Assembly: GCA_900299145.1 (NCBI GenBank)
Contig: OMIN01000155.1
Location: 62,001-126,000 of the forward strand
Origin: Betaproteobacteria bacterium
Lineage (GTDB): Bacteria; Pseudomonadota; Gammaproteobacteria; Burkholderiales; SG8-41
Direction of reading: 5' to 3'
Length of the DNA stretch: 64,000 nt
Each line of letters opens with the position of its first letter. Positions within the stretch are counted from its first letter, which is position 1. The position numbers and the translations under genes were made by a program. A model generated the notes under the pieces. That model did no database searches. It worked only from the letters and a program-made list of their open reading frames with translations, and was not told where the DNA came from. Positions 17,175 to 25,954 of this stretch are shown here, piece by piece.

Positions 17175-18239
17175 ATGAAAATTTTGACTCGCGCCACGTC
17201 TATCGCGGCAACCTGTGTCCTTAGCCTTGCCGCTGAAAACCTCGCCACCGCACAACAGCCAGCCGGCCGTGATTTCGACAAGGAAATCACCACGGCGTTG
17301 GCCTCCGCCAAGGAGGCGGCTCAGTTTGATTTTCTCGGCACGCTGGTGCGCACCTGCCTCGTGCCGCAGAGTGAAGGGGAGAACACGACCGACGTGCCGG
17401 CGTTTTATGTCACCGATCCTTCCAAAGCGCCACCGCGTGAGAGCTGGTACACCGAGCCTGCCAAGGTGTTCGACAACTTTTATTTTGTCGGCGGCAAGGT
17501 GCACTCGGCGTGGGCGATGACCACGAAAGAAGGCATTATTGTTTTTGACACCATTTACCCCTACAACTCGGAAGAGCTGATTATCGGGGGCATGAAAAAA
17601 GTCGGCTTGGATCCGGCCAACATCAAATATCTGATGATCTCGCACGCGCACGGCGACCACATCGGCGGCGCGGAAATGATGCAACAGCGCTACGGGAAAA
17701 GTGGCATGCGCGTGGTAATGACCGACCCTGACTGGACGCTGGTCGAAAAATATCCCAATCGCTACAAAAGCATGGCGCCCAAGCGCGATATCACCGCCAC
17801 CGATGGCATGAAGATAACGCTCGGCGAATCCACCGTCAGCATCACTCACACGCCAGGCCATACGCCGGGCACCATGTCGTATATTTTTCAGGTGTTCGAC
17901 AAGGGACGGCCGGTCACCGTGGCCTACTCCGGCGGCACGGCGTTTAACTTCAACAACCGTACGCCTGATCCGGGCATCAAGAATTTTCAGATTTACATCG
18001 ATTCTCAGCGTAAATTTGCAGCCAACGCCGCTGCTGCGGGCGCAACCGTGCTGATGTCCAATCATTCCGAATTCGACATCGCCGACAGCAAAAACAAGAT
18101 GCTCGCCTCGCGTGGCAACGGCCCGCACCCCTACGAACAGGGCGCGGACGCGGTACAGCGTTACTTCAGGGTAATGCAGGGTTGCGCGCGGGCTGCCCAG
18201 TTAAAGCTGGAGCAGCGGCAGGCGGCGGGCGGGAAGTAG
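17175..18239 (+). CDS. Exported metallo-beta-lactamase-fold hydrolase
   Basis: The 354-residue protein has a signal peptide (MKILTRATSIAATCVLSLAA, cleavage near ATAQ) and the zinc motif HAHGDH at residues 157-162. A further ligand block THTPGHTPGTMSY and a distal NHSEFD follow. The layout is closest to subclass-B3-like periplasmic MBL hydrolases, many of which are not true beta-lactamases. ATG 17175 follows GGAG. The stop at 18239 is 3 nt from the stop of the convergent OYE gene, leaving no room for an independent terminator. The substrate is unknown. Confidence 0.87.
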   Translation: MKILTRATSIAATCVLSLAAENLATAQQPAGRDFDKEITTALASAKEAAQFDFLGTLVRTCLVPQSEGENTTDVPAFYVTDPSKAPPRESWYTEPAKVFDNFYFVGGKVHSAWAMTTKEGIIVFDTIYPYNSEELIIGGMKKVGLDPANIKYLMISHAHGDHIGGAEMMQQRYGKSGMRVVMTDPDWTLVEKYPNRYKSMAPKRDITATDGMKITLGESTVSITHTPGHTPGTMSYIFQVFDKGRPVTVAYSGGTAFNFNNRTPDPGIKNFQIYIDSQRKFAANAAAAGATVLMSNHSEFDIADSKNKMLASRGNGPHPYEQGADAVQRYFRVMQGCARAAQLKLEQRQAAGGK

Positions 18240-18242
18240 AAC

Positions 18243-19397
18243 CTACCCGGCGTTAATGCCGTTCTGCCAGGTCGAAGGCTTGATGCCGACGCGGTTTGCC
18301 GCACGCTTTTCGAGCCAGTAACCCAACGACTGGCCGACGTTGGTGAAGGGTGCAGCAACGCCGAGTTTTTGCGCGGCGTCTATCGGCCAGTTCGGGTTGT
18401 GCAGTAGTTCGCGGCCGAGCGCCACCAGATCGGCGCTGCCGGAACGCACAACTTCTTCCGCCTGATCGGCGTGGATGATGAGGCCAACCGCCATGGTTTT
18501 AATGTCGGCGTGTTGGCGGATATGGCGCGCATACGGCACCTGGTAACCGTAGCTTGGCGGATGGTCGCCAGTGGCCGCGTCGGATTGCCCGCCGGAGCTG
18601 CAATCGATGACATCCACGCCGTGTTTTTTGAGTTCACGCGCAACCGCAGCGCTGTCTTCCACTGTCCAGCCCGCTTCATCAACAGCTGATACACGCAGAA
18701 ACAACGGCTTTTCAGCGGGCCAATACTTGCGCACTTCCTGTATCACCTGGATCGGAAAACGCATGCGGTTTTCGAAGCTGCCGCCGTATTCGTCCGTGCG
18801 CTGATTCGACACCGGTGACAAAAACTGGTGCAGCAAATAACCATGTGCCGCGTGCACGTCCAGCACGTCAAAGCCCGCCTCGTGCGCGCGCCGTGCAGCC
18901 TGGCCCCAGTTGGCAATGGCTTCGTGAATATCGTCATGCATCATTGCGCGCGGGGTTTCGTATTTGCTATTGAACGCCACCGCGCTGGGCGCAATCAACT
19001 CCCACTCCTCGCCGTGATCCACGCCAGGCACGTTCGCCAGCGGCGCGCGGCCTTCCCACGGCACACTGCGGCGCGCCTTGCGCCCGGAATGCCCCAGCTG
19101 AATGCCGGGCACCGCACCGTGGCGACGGATGAAATCGGTGATGCGCTTAAAGGGCGCCACAAAATCGTCTTTCCACAAACCCAAATCGCGCGGCGTCGAA
19201 CAGCCGCGCGGATCCACTTTCGTGGACTCCACAAACACCAGCCCGGTTCCACTCGCGGCGTATTTGCCATAGTGCATGAAATGCCAATCGTTGACGTGGC
19301 CGTTGTCGGCGCAGTACTGCAACATGGGCGACAGCACGATACGATTCTTAAAGGTAATGCCACGTATGGTCAACGGCGAGAACAACTGCGAATCCAT
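18243..19397 (-). CDS. Old-yellow-enzyme family NADH:flavin oxidoreductase (YqjM-like)
   Basis: This is a 384-residue FMN TIM barrel. Features are FKNRIVLSPMLQYCADNGHVNDWH (residues about 14-37, including the YqjM-type Cys region), GIQLGHSGRKA near 108, DVLDVHAAHGYLLHQFLSP with the substrate-binding His pair near 178, and NQRTDEYGGS just after. The C-terminal phosphate site is DLVALGREL. OYEs reduce activated C=C bonds with NAD(P)H. The start at 19397 has AAAGGAAA just upstream within a repeat copy. It lies 46 nt after a TfdA-like dioxygenase on the same strand. Confidence 0.9.
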   Translation of the reverse strand: MDSQLFSPLTIRGITFKNRIVLSPMLQYCADNGHVNDWHFMHYGKYAASGTGLVFVESTKVDPRGCSTPRDLGLWKDDFVAPFKRITDFIRRHGAVPGIQLGHSGRKARRSVPWEGRAPLANVPGVDHGEEWELIAPSAVAFNSKYETPRAMMHDDIHEAIANWGQAARRAHEAGFDVLDVHAAHGYLLHQFLSPVSNQRTDEYGGSFENRMRFPIQVIQEVRKYWPAEKPLFLRVSAVDEAGWTVEDSAAVARELKKHGVDVIDCSSGGQSDAATGDHPPSYGYQVPYARHIRQHADIKTMAVGLIIHADQAEEVVRSGSADLVALGRELLHNPNWPIDAAQKLGVAAPFTNVGQSLGYWLEKRAANRVGIKPSTWQNGINAG

Positions 19398-19406
19398 TAA
19401 ATTTCC

Positions 19407-19427
19407 TTTATAAAACAGATAGTTACA
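19407..19427 (-). repeat. AT-rich gene-boundary repeat, copy 9
   Basis: In the gene direction it reads TGTAACTATCTGTTTTATAA and joins directly to the AAAGGA ribosome-binding site of the OYE gene (ATG at 19397). Confidence 0.65.
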
Positions 19428-19443
19428 ATGATGCTGCCGAGGG

Positions 19444-20388
19444 CTACGCGGCTGTAGCCAAATCAGGCAGATCTTCGGTATAGGCCAACGCGGGCGCACC
19501 GCACGTGACCGTGCTGCGGCGCATGTCGCGCGGGTATTTCAGGTCGTCGTACGGCTGCGCGCGATGCATGGTGACACTATTGTCCCACATCACCACATCG
19601 CCCACGCGCCATACATGACGATACACAAACTCGCGTTGCGTGGCATGTTCAGTCAATTCACGCAGCAGCATCAGCGCTTCCGGCTGCGGCCAGCCGACAA
19701 TGCGCCCGGCGTGCGACGACAAAAACAACGAATGCCGGCCCGTGCGTGGATGTGTGCGCACCAGCGGCTGGCGCACGGGCGCGAAGTCGTGCAGCTCTTT
19801 CTCGGTGAACTGAAAGCCCAGCGTGCCTTTGGAAAAAATGCGGCTGTGCTCGGCCACCAGCCCCTTGATTTTTTCCTTCATCGCGTCATCCAGCAAATCC
19901 CACGCCATGCGCATGTCGGCGAACTCCGTCTCGCCGCCACTGGGGGGAATGACGTGCGCGCACAGTGCCGAATACCGGGCGGGAATTTTCTTGTAGCTGC
20001 TGTCGCTGTGCCACAGCCGGTTGCCCATCTGAAATTGCCGCTTGCGATCGTCCGCCGGCAGCAGCTTGTTGCTGGGCGTAAGGTTGGATATGTCGGACAA
20101 CAACGGCGTTTCCAGCCGCCGGCCTTCCTCGGCCTCGATTTTGGTGTAGAGCCCCTCCAGCTCGCCGAGACTGCGCGTAAAGCGCAACTGCTGCTCGGTG
20201 GTCATGGCTTTCCCCTGCCGGAACACCAGCACGCCGTACTGATCCATGCCATCGTGGATGGCATCGGCAACTTCCGGCGATATCGGCTCGCTGATATCGA
20301 CGCCCTTGCATTCCGCGGCCAGCACCGGATGCAGCGGAGAAAACGTGATTCCCAGTTTTTTCATCGTGGCAAACATGGCATTTCGCAT
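19444..20388 (-). CDS. TfdA-like Fe(II)/2-oxoglutarate dioxygenase
   Basis: The 314-residue non-haem iron oxygenase has the HxD iron ligands in LWHSDSSY (His127, Asp129) and the distal His in MWDNSVTMHRAQPYDD. TfdA-type blocks include GGETEFADMRMAWDLL, PLVRTHPRTGRHSLFLSSHAGRIVGW and EHATQREFVYRH. This pattern is closer to 2,4-D dioxygenase (TfdA) than to taurine dioxygenase. The start at ATG 20388 has GGAGG 9 nt upstream. Two further relatives sit in tandem at 45939 and 46884. The real substrate is unknown and probably an ether or aryloxy/alkyl acid. Confidence 0.88.
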   Translation of the reverse strand: MRNAMFATMKKLGITFSPLHPVLAAECKGVDISEPISPEVADAIHDGMDQYGVLVFRQGKAMTTEQQLRFTRSLGELEGLYTKIEAEEGRRLETPLLSDISNLTPSNKLLPADDRKRQFQMGNRLWHSDSSYKKIPARYSALCAHVIPPSGGETEFADMRMAWDLLDDAMKEKIKGLVAEHSRIFSKGTLGFQFTEKELHDFAPVRQPLVRTHPRTGRHSLFLSSHAGRIVGWPQPEALMLLRELTEHATQREFVYRHVWRVGDVVMWDNSVTMHRAQPYDDLKYPRDMRRSTVTCGAPALAYTEDLPDLATAA

Positions 20389-20537
20389 GGTGGCGCCCTC
20401 CGTTTCAGGTGTCTCTTCAAGATACTTGACCCACCGCCAAGTTTCAACTCCCCGTGCATGCGGTGCACCCACGCAAACGCGTTACACTTTGCCCGGCTTG
20501 CATGCCTCACACCATACGAACTCAACGGAGCCCAAAC

Positions 20538-21902
20538 ATGACTACGCTTGCCGCCACGCTTGCGCAATTGATTACGCGCACCCCCTACGAACAGTTGCCG
20601 CCGCTTGCACTCGACCACGCAGCCATGATGATTTCCAGCACCATCGCCAGCGCCGCCGCCGGGCAAAATATCACTTCGGCGCACGTTATCCGGGAACTGG
20701 CAAAGGAACAGGGTGGCGTGCCGGAAGCGTCTATCTGGTTCAGCCAGGGCGCGAAACTGCCCGCCGTCACTGCATGCCGCGCCAATGCCGTGGCGTCAGA
20801 CGCGGCAGCTTCCGACGACAGCGACTTGCGCAACATCGTCCACTTGGGTACGCAATTGACATCGTCGTCACTCGCGCTTGGGGAAAAGTTGAACGCCAGT
20901 GGCAAAGACGTACTGCGCGCGATGATTCTGGGCTACGAAACCGCCGGCCGCATCGCCGAATCCATCATGCCGGGCTATCGCGATCTGGGATTTCACGGCA
21001 GCTTGCCGGCAAGTTTTGGCGCGGCAGTGGCCGCCGGTTGCATGCTGAAACTCACACCACCACAAATGGCGCAGGCAATCGCGCTAACAGCCGTGTCGAT
21101 GGGCGGCCTCGCCACTGCCGCCGACACCAGCGAAGCGCGCGAATATTTCGCCGGCAACGCCGCGCAAGCCGGCATGAACGCCGCCATGGCCGCACAAAAA
21201 GGCTACATCGGCGAAGAACGCATCCTCGACTGCAAACGCGGTTTTCTGGAAGTGTTTGGCGCCGAAGACATCGACGGCATCACGCGCGGCTGGGGCGATT
21301 CGTGGGACATCGTCACCGACATGGCGATCAAGCTCGTGCCTGGCGGCCACCCCAATCACACTCTAGCCGAAGCCGCCGCCAACGCCGCGCGCGAGGGCAA
21401 TGTGTCCGCCGATGACGTGGACAGCATCATCATGACACGCCCGTTAAGCCGCAAAATGCGCATCAGCCTGCCCGCCAAGCCCTCGCATCCGAAGAATCTG
21501 GTGGATGTCGCCCACACGCCTGCATACTTTGTGGCGGCAGCAGTGGCGGACAAGGATTTTTCGTGGATACACGCCTCGGAACAGAAAATCACCGACCCGG
21601 TGATACACGCGCTCATCGACAAAATCAAAGTCGGCGAACCGGTGACGAAAGATGTAGAAAAATTCCGTCAGGGCGCGGTGGTCACCATCAACACCAAGGC
21701 TGGGCGCAGCTACACCAGCACCGTTTATGCGCCGCGCGGATCAGGCCCGCGCGGCATTGAATGGGCGGATGTGGATGCCAAGTATCGGGCGTTGGTGCCG
21801 ATGGCAGGACTGGATGCCCGGAAGATTGAGGAAAGCCTCAAGGTGATACACGATTTTCGAGGCATTGGGGGCGTTTCGCTGCTGACCGCACTATTACGCT
21901 AA
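20538..21902 (+). CDS. MmgE/PrpD family protein (intact)
   Basis: The 454-residue protein starts at ATG 20538 (MTTLAATLAQLI) after ACGGAG. It has an all-helical N-terminal domain with the GYETAGRIAESIMPGYRDLGFHG region (about residues 139-161), then FGAAVAAGCMLKLTPPQMAQA, and a lid domain with KLVPGGHPNHTL near 278 where family active-site residues lie. Members include 2-methylcitrate dehydratase and several racemases. It is divergent from the TfdA-like gene (149 nt), and its relative at 2807 is frameshifted. Confidence 0.87.
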   Translation: MTTLAATLAQLITRTPYEQLPPLALDHAAMMISSTIASAAAGQNITSAHVIRELAKEQGGVPEASIWFSQGAKLPAVTACRANAVASDAAASDDSDLRNIVHLGTQLTSSSLALGEKLNASGKDVLRAMILGYETAGRIAESIMPGYRDLGFHGSLPASFGAAVAAGCMLKLTPPQMAQAIALTAVSMGGLATAADTSEAREYFAGNAAQAGMNAAMAAQKGYIGEERILDCKRGFLEVFGAEDIDGITRGWGDSWDIVTDMAIKLVPGGHPNHTLAEAAANAAREGNVSADDVDSIIMTRPLSRKMRISLPAKPSHPKNLVDVAHTPAYFVAAAVADKDFSWIHASEQKITDPVIHALIDKIKVGEPVTKDVEKFRQGAVVTINTKAGRSYTSTVYAPRGSGPRGIEWADVDAKYRALVPMAGLDARKIEESLKVIHDFRGIGGVSLLTALLR

Positions 21903-21920
21903 CCGCGACATCGAATGCCC

Positions 21921-21961
21921 ATCCCCGGAAAGATAGAAAGCGTTTTTTGGGGATCTTTCTA
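21921..21961. terminator. Possible bidirectional terminator hairpin
   Basis: Between convergent genes, TAGAAAG (21934-21940) can pair with CTTTCTA (21955-21961), and ATCCCC (21921-21926) with GGGGAT (21949-21954). A run of six T falls in the loop rather than after the stem. The position suits a terminator, but the shape is not classical. Confidence 0.3.
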
Positions 21962-22627
21962 CGCAGATAGACTTTTCTTACGACTACGCGAGGCAAAAGC
22001 AAGAAAGCCAAGTCCCGCGAGTAGCAAAAGATAAGTTTCCGGTTCGGGCACGAAAGTTACGGTCCACGTGCCCGGCTGATCGTATCCCCATACCGATGCA
22101 CCATTGGCATCGACGATGCGGTCAAAGCCGATGCAATCCAGAACGCAAAACTGTTTGAAACTGAAAGGCGTTCCAGGTGGGTACCCTGTTGTCACCACGA
22201 GACCGGGGTGTGGGGATACGATCGGCAAAAAGGTTTTCGCCACCTCCCAGCCTATGATCGAATGGCTGTCCGCTCCCGTGGTGATATATGAATGAAACGG
22301 ATAAAGTTGGGACCCCGGATAGGCATTAAACGTCTGCGAAATCTCCGGCGACCCACCGATGCCTTCGTCAAAATAATTGACAATCACATTGGAAATCGAC
22401 GGCGTGGTAAGGAGGCTGAACGTTTGATTGGGCGCCAACAGTGAGGATGAGTGGAAATTTACCGTGACGTGACCGCCCTTGTGCAAATCGGCCGCATTAC
22501 TGGTTTCCACAATGTTCAGGGGATTTCCAATATAGCTGTAGTTCCAGTAGTCAGCATTTGCCGCCGTTGCGGCCAATAGAAGACTGACCCCGTACAGAAT
22601 AGACAATGGTTTCAATAAATTTTTCAC
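21959..22627 (-). CDS. PEP-CTERM sorting-domain exported protein
   Basis: The 222-residue protein has a signal peptide (hydrophobic residues 8-23, cleavage near ANA-DYW) and a C-terminal PEP-CTERM tripartite signal: VPEPETY, a hydrophobic stretch LLLLAGLGFLAFA, and the basic end SRSRKK. Such proteins are cleaved by an exosortase and placed at the outer surface, often with exopolysaccharide. No exosortase is in this window. The GTG start at 22627 has GGAGAG upstream. The body shows no enzyme motif; one CVLDC pair may form a disulfide. Confidence 0.9.
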   Translation of the reverse strand: MKNLLKPLSILYGVSLLLAATAANADYWNYSYIGNPLNIVETSNAADLHKGGHVTVNFHSSSLLAPNQTFSLLTTPSISNVIVNYFDEGIGGSPEISQTFNAYPGSQLYPFHSYITTGADSHSIIGWEVAKTFLPIVSPHPGLVVTTGYPPGTPFSFKQFCVLDCIGFDRIVDANGASVWGYDQPGTWTVTFVPEPETYLLLLAGLGFLAFASRSRKKSLSA

Positions 22628-22826
22628 GACACGCTCTCCGATTTAGCCATGACAGAAAAGGCAGCTGATCCTCTATCGTGGGTCTACCGGCGACTCCGAG
22701 CGAGTTGGGGCAATACTGCCTGCTTCAGAAGTCGTGGTACTGATGTAGATCAACTTCGGGCGCAGCGTCTGATCTGGCTGCAGCTACCAGTGGTCTGAGC
22801 AATGGGTTAGACGCGTACGGGTCCTA

Positions 22827-22860
22827 GACCTACGTTCCAGCCCAAGCTGGAACGTAGGTC
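22827..22860. repeat. REP-like perfect hairpin
   Basis: GACCTACGTTCCAGC (22827-22841) pairs perfectly with GCTGGAACGTAGGTC (22846-22860) around a CCAA loop. The core TTCCAGC/GCTGGAA recurs in a smaller hairpin at 22916-22933. This resembles the REP-type TTCCnGC palindromes common in proteobacterial intergenic regions. Confidence 0.75.
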
Positions 22861-22915
22861 GTTCAATAACCTCTGGGCAAAATTTCAGGTGCTTCGCGTG
22901 GTTTTACGCATTGAA

Positions 22916-22933
22916 TTCCAGCCTTCGCTGGAA
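22916..22933. repeat. Second REP-like hairpin
   Basis: TTCCAGC (22916-22922), loop CTTC, GCTGGAA (22927-22933), followed by CGACGTC. It shares its stem core with the larger hairpin 55 nt upstream. Confidence 0.6.
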
Positions 22934-22995
22934 CGACGTCTGGTGTCTGCGCTACTTTCAACAGACGTCATGCGAAGCCAGTATTGCGCTTGACT

Positions 22996-23020
22996 TTATT
23001 CAATAAAAACAAATACTTAA
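22996..23020 (-). repeat. AT-rich gene-boundary repeat, copy 10
   Basis: On the minus strand it reads TTAAGTATTTGTTTTTATTG and beyond. Its leading TAA is the stop codon of the CoA-transferase gene ending at 23017. Confidence 0.75.
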
Positions 23021-24222
23021 ACCACATTCCGCTTCTTCAAATCCGCGATCTGCCCATCCTGATAACCCAACTCGCGCAGGATTTCATCCGTGTGCTCACC
23101 ACACTCCGGCGTCACTGAACGAATTTCATTCGGCGTGCGCGACAGGCGCACCGGCTGATTGACGAGGCCAATGTCGCCGAGCTTGGGGTGGTGAATCGGC
23201 GCCGACATCACGTTGTGTTGCACTTGCGGGTCGGCGAACACTTCGTTCATTTTGTAAATCGGCCCTCCGGCAACGCCGCCCGCTTCAAACTTTGCCGACC
23301 AGTAGGCGCTGGTTTGTTTGATCATGGCGTCCTGCAAATCCTTGTTGAGCGCCGCGCGGTTGGTTGAGCGCGCCTTGCTGTCTTTGTATTCCGGTTTGTC
23401 GATCAAGTGTTCGATGCCCAGCGCCTTGCACAGGCGGCCATACATTTCGTTGCCGCCGGCAGCGATGTTCATGTAGCCGTCGGCGGTTTGAAACACGCCG
23501 GTTGGAATCGAGGTTGGATGATCGTTGCCGGCCTGCTCCGGCACTTCTTTTTCTATCGTCCAGCGCGCCGCCTGAAAATCCAGCAGCGCGATCATGGCGT
23601 TCAGCAGAGATACTTCCACCCACTGCCCTTCGCCGGACGCTTCGCGCTCGAGCAGCGCGGTGAGGATGCCCATCGCGCAATACAAGCCCGCCGCCGAATC
23701 GGACACGGCGCAGCCCGCGCGCATCGGCCCGCGGCCCGGCTCGCCGGTAATCGCCATCAGGCCGCCCATGCCCTGCGTCACCTGGTCGAAGCCGGGGCGC
23801 TTCACATACGGGCCGTCCTGCCCGAAACCCGAAATGCTGGCGAGGATGATTTTCTTGTTGATCTTTTTCAGCGAGTCGTAGTCGATGCCCAGCCGCTTCT
23901 TCACATCCGGGCGAAAGTTTTCCGCCACGACATCCGAGCGCTCGACCAGTTGATTGAAAATTTTCAGCCCATCGGGGTCTTTCATGTTGAGCGTAAAGCC
24001 ACGCTTGTTGCGGTGCAGGTTCTGGAAATCCGCACCCAGCCGCGAGCCGCCCCAAGCTTCGGGCAGGCCCAGTCCCGGCGGCGATTCGACCTTGATCACG
24101 TCCGCCCCCCAGTCAGCCAGTTGGCGCACGGCGGTGGGGCCGGAACGCACGCGCGTCAAATCGATCACGCGGAAGCGCGAAAGCGGGCCGCGGCGTTGTG
24201 TAGCGGTGGTGCTTGCAGTCAT
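23017..24222 (-). CDS. CaiB/BaiF family (class III) CoA-transferase
   Basis: This is a 401-residue single-domain class III CoA-transferase. It opens with RVIDLTRVRSGPTAVRQLADWGADVIKVE, then LHRNKRGFTLNMKDPDG. The catalytic aspartate is Asp146 in RPGFDQVTQGMGGLMAITGE, and a later block is GQWVEVSLLNAMIALL. These enzymes move CoA between organic acids through a beta-aspartyl-CoA anhydride. ATG 24222 follows a GAGGA site. The stop lies within an AT-rich repeat. Unlike the two other homologues in the window, this one is not fused. Confidence 0.92.
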   Translation of the reverse strand: MTASTTATQRRGPLSRFRVIDLTRVRSGPTAVRQLADWGADVIKVESPPGLGLPEAWGGSRLGADFQNLHRNKRGFTLNMKDPDGLKIFNQLVERSDVVAENFRPDVKKRLGIDYDSLKKINKKIILASISGFGQDGPYVKRPGFDQVTQGMGGLMAITGEPGRGPMRAGCAVSDSAAGLYCAMGILTALLEREASGEGQWVEVSLLNAMIALLDFQAARWTIEKEVPEQAGNDHPTSIPTGVFQTADGYMNIAAGGNEMYGRLCKALGIEHLIDKPEYKDSKARSTNRAALNKDLQDAMIKQTSAYWSAKFEAGGVAGGPIYKMNEVFADPQVQHNVMSAPIHHPKLGDIGLVNQPVRLSRTPNEIRSVTPECGEHTDEILRELGYQDGQIADLKKRNVV

Positions 24223-24270
24223 GGTCTGTATCCTCGACAGTAAAAATTACAAACAGTGAGTTTCGCACAT

Positions 24271-24299
24271 TTCATGTGAAATCCCCGCTCCACTATAAT
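24271..24299 (+). promoter_or_regulatory. Promoter with overlapping operator-like palindrome
   Basis: A perfect TATAAT (24294-24299) lies 37 nt before the dioxygenase ATG, with a weak TTCATG -35 at 24271-24276 (17-nt spacer). An ATTTCA-TG-TGAAAT palindrome (24269-24282) covers the -35, as an operator would in this divergent gap. Confidence 0.5.
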
Positions 24300-24336
24300 T
24301 AGCGGCACGCATCCCTCAAGCCATGGAGGAATTTTC

Positions 24337-25185
24337 ATGCAAATCGTGCCATCGCCGGACATCATCGGCGCGGAAATCCACGGTGTCGATCTCGCGCAGC
24401 CGCTCGACGCTGCCGCGTTCGCACAAATCGAAGCGGCGTTCAACAAGCACGCGGTGATCTGCTTTCCGGCGCAAAAGCTGAACGAGCAGCAGATGATCGC
24501 TTTCGCGCGGCGATTCGGCGAAGTGGAGAAGATATTCCTCACCCACTACGCGCATCCGCAATACCCTGAAATCATGTACGTGTCGAACATCAAGGAAAAC
24601 GGCCGCGACATCGGCCACGCCGATGCGGGCCGAGTGTGGCACACCGACATGTCCTACACCGCGCGGCCACCACGCGCCACCATGCTTTATGCGCTGGAAG
24701 TCCCTGTCGACAATGGCGTGGTTCTGGGCGATACGCTGTTTTCCAGCGCGGCCGATGCTCACGACGCTCTGCCGCAAGCCACGCAACAGCACATCTCAAA
24801 TATGCGCGCGATTCATCAGGTGGCGGGCCGCCGCGCTCGCACCGGCACCGGCCAGCACGATCAGGCGTTGCGCAAGGCACAACCCACGGTGGTGCACCCG
24901 GTAGTGCGCACGCACCCGCACACCGGCCGCAAGTGCTTGTACGTGAGCAAGGGCGAGTGCGAAGGCATCGAAGGCATGCCGCAAGAAGAAGCACTAAAGC
25001 TCATCGACGAACTCGCCGAACACACCATTGACGCGCGCTTCCATCACCGCCACCGCTGGCGCGTGCACGATCTGTTGATGTGGGACAACTGCACGCTGCA
25101 ACATCTGGCCTCGCTCGATTACCAGTGGCCGCAACATCGGCGGCTGATGCACCGTATTACGGTCGGCGGTACGGCGCCAGTGTAA
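24337..25185 (+). CDS. TauD/TfdA-family Fe(II)/2-oxoglutarate dioxygenase
   Basis: The 282-residue protein begins GAEIHGVDLAQPLD (the family's N-terminal block). The iron ligands are in VWHTDMSY (His102, Asp104), and the distal His is in MWDNCTLQHLASLDY, with an Arg-rich WPQHRRLMHRITV end. Its central region lacks the FADMRAAYD block of the three TfdA-like relatives in this window, so it is a different subgroup. The likely transcript includes the GST and SnoaL-like genes downstream (42 and 5 nt gaps). The substrate is unknown. Confidence 0.87.
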   Translation: MQIVPSPDIIGAEIHGVDLAQPLDAAAFAQIEAAFNKHAVICFPAQKLNEQQMIAFARRFGEVEKIFLTHYAHPQYPEIMYVSNIKENGRDIGHADAGRVWHTDMSYTARPPRATMLYALEVPVDNGVVLGDTLFSSAADAHDALPQATQQHISNMRAIHQVAGRRARTGTGQHDQALRKAQPTVVHPVVRTHPHTGRKCLYVSKGECEGIEGMPQEEALKLIDELAEHTIDARFHHRHRWRVHDLLMWDNCTLQHLASLDYQWPQHRRLMHRITVGGTAPV

Positions 25186-25226
25186 CCTTCCGTTGCTGCC
25201 TAAGCGGGATCTGAACCGGAGAAGCC

Positions 25227-25949
25227 ATGCGCTACGAACTCTATTACTGGCCCCACATCCAAGGACGTGGTGAATACGTGCGCCTCACGCTGGAAGAAGG
25301 CGATGCGGATTACGTCGACGTTGCGCGGCTGCCTGAAGCCGAAGGCGGCGGCCGACCTGCCGTGGCGCGCGTTTTGCAGGATGCGACAAACAAACACCCG
25401 CCGTTCGCGCCGCCGTTGCTGAAAGCCGGAAAGACGGTAGTTTCGCATACGGCCAACATCCTGCAGTTTCTCGGCCCCCGACTGGGGCTCGTGCCCAAGG
25501 CGGACGCCGCGCGAACCTACGCCCACGGGTTGCAATTGACCATGACCGATTTTGTGCGCGAAGCGCACGACGTGCACCACCCCATCGCCAACAGCCTGTA
25601 TTACGAAGACCAGAAGACTGAGGCGCTACGCCGCTCCGGGCATTTCAGGAACGAGCGCCTGACGAAATTCACGAACTATTTCGAGACGGTGATCACACGC
25701 AGCGGCGGGCAATACCTGCTGGGTAAGTCGCTGTCGTATGTCGATCTCTCGATGTTTCAGGTAATGGCCTCACTGAACTATGCTTTCCCGAAAGCCATGG
25801 CCGGCTTGCGTGACAAGCTGCCGCGATTGAATGCCTTGCATGACAAAGTGGCGGCGCGTCCGCGCATCGCGCGCTACATCGCTTCCCCCGCGCGGCTGCC
25901 ATTCAGCACGCATGATTTGATGCGGCTGTATCCGGAACTGGATGGCTGA
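25227..25949 (+). CDS. Glutathione S-transferase family protein
   Basis: The 240-residue protein has a thioredoxin-like N-terminal domain (MRYELYYWPHIQGRGEYVRLTLEE, then TVVSHTANILQFLG, the SNAIL-like glutathione-binding segment near residue 72). A helical C-terminal domain follows with LLGKSLSYVDLSMFQVMASL near 165. An insertion around residues 35-60 makes it longer than typical 200-220-residue GSTs. It could detoxify an electrophilic product or cleave an ether by glutathione transfer; that role is inference from its dioxygenase neighbour. Confidence 0.85.
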   Translation: MRYELYYWPHIQGRGEYVRLTLEEGDADYVDVARLPEAEGGGRPAVARVLQDATNKHPPFAPPLLKAGKTVVSHTANILQFLGPRLGLVPKADAARTYAHGLQLTMTDFVREAHDVHHPIANSLYYEDQKTEALRRSGHFRNERLTKFTNYFETVITRSGGQYLLGKSLSYVDLSMFQVMASLNYAFPKAMAGLRDKLPRLNALHDKVAARPRIARYIASPARLPFSTHDLMRLYPELDG

Positions 25950-25954
25950 GCACC

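Larger units (their letters stand above)
22628..23016. other. 389-nt non-coding interval with hairpins
   Basis: No gene is visible here. The stretch holds a perfect 15-bp stem-loop (22827-22860), a related 7-bp hairpin (22916-22933), an 8-bp inverted repeat GACGTCTG/CAGACGTC (22935-22942 and 22962-22969) and, at its right edge, an AT-rich repeat copy. Confidence 0.7.
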
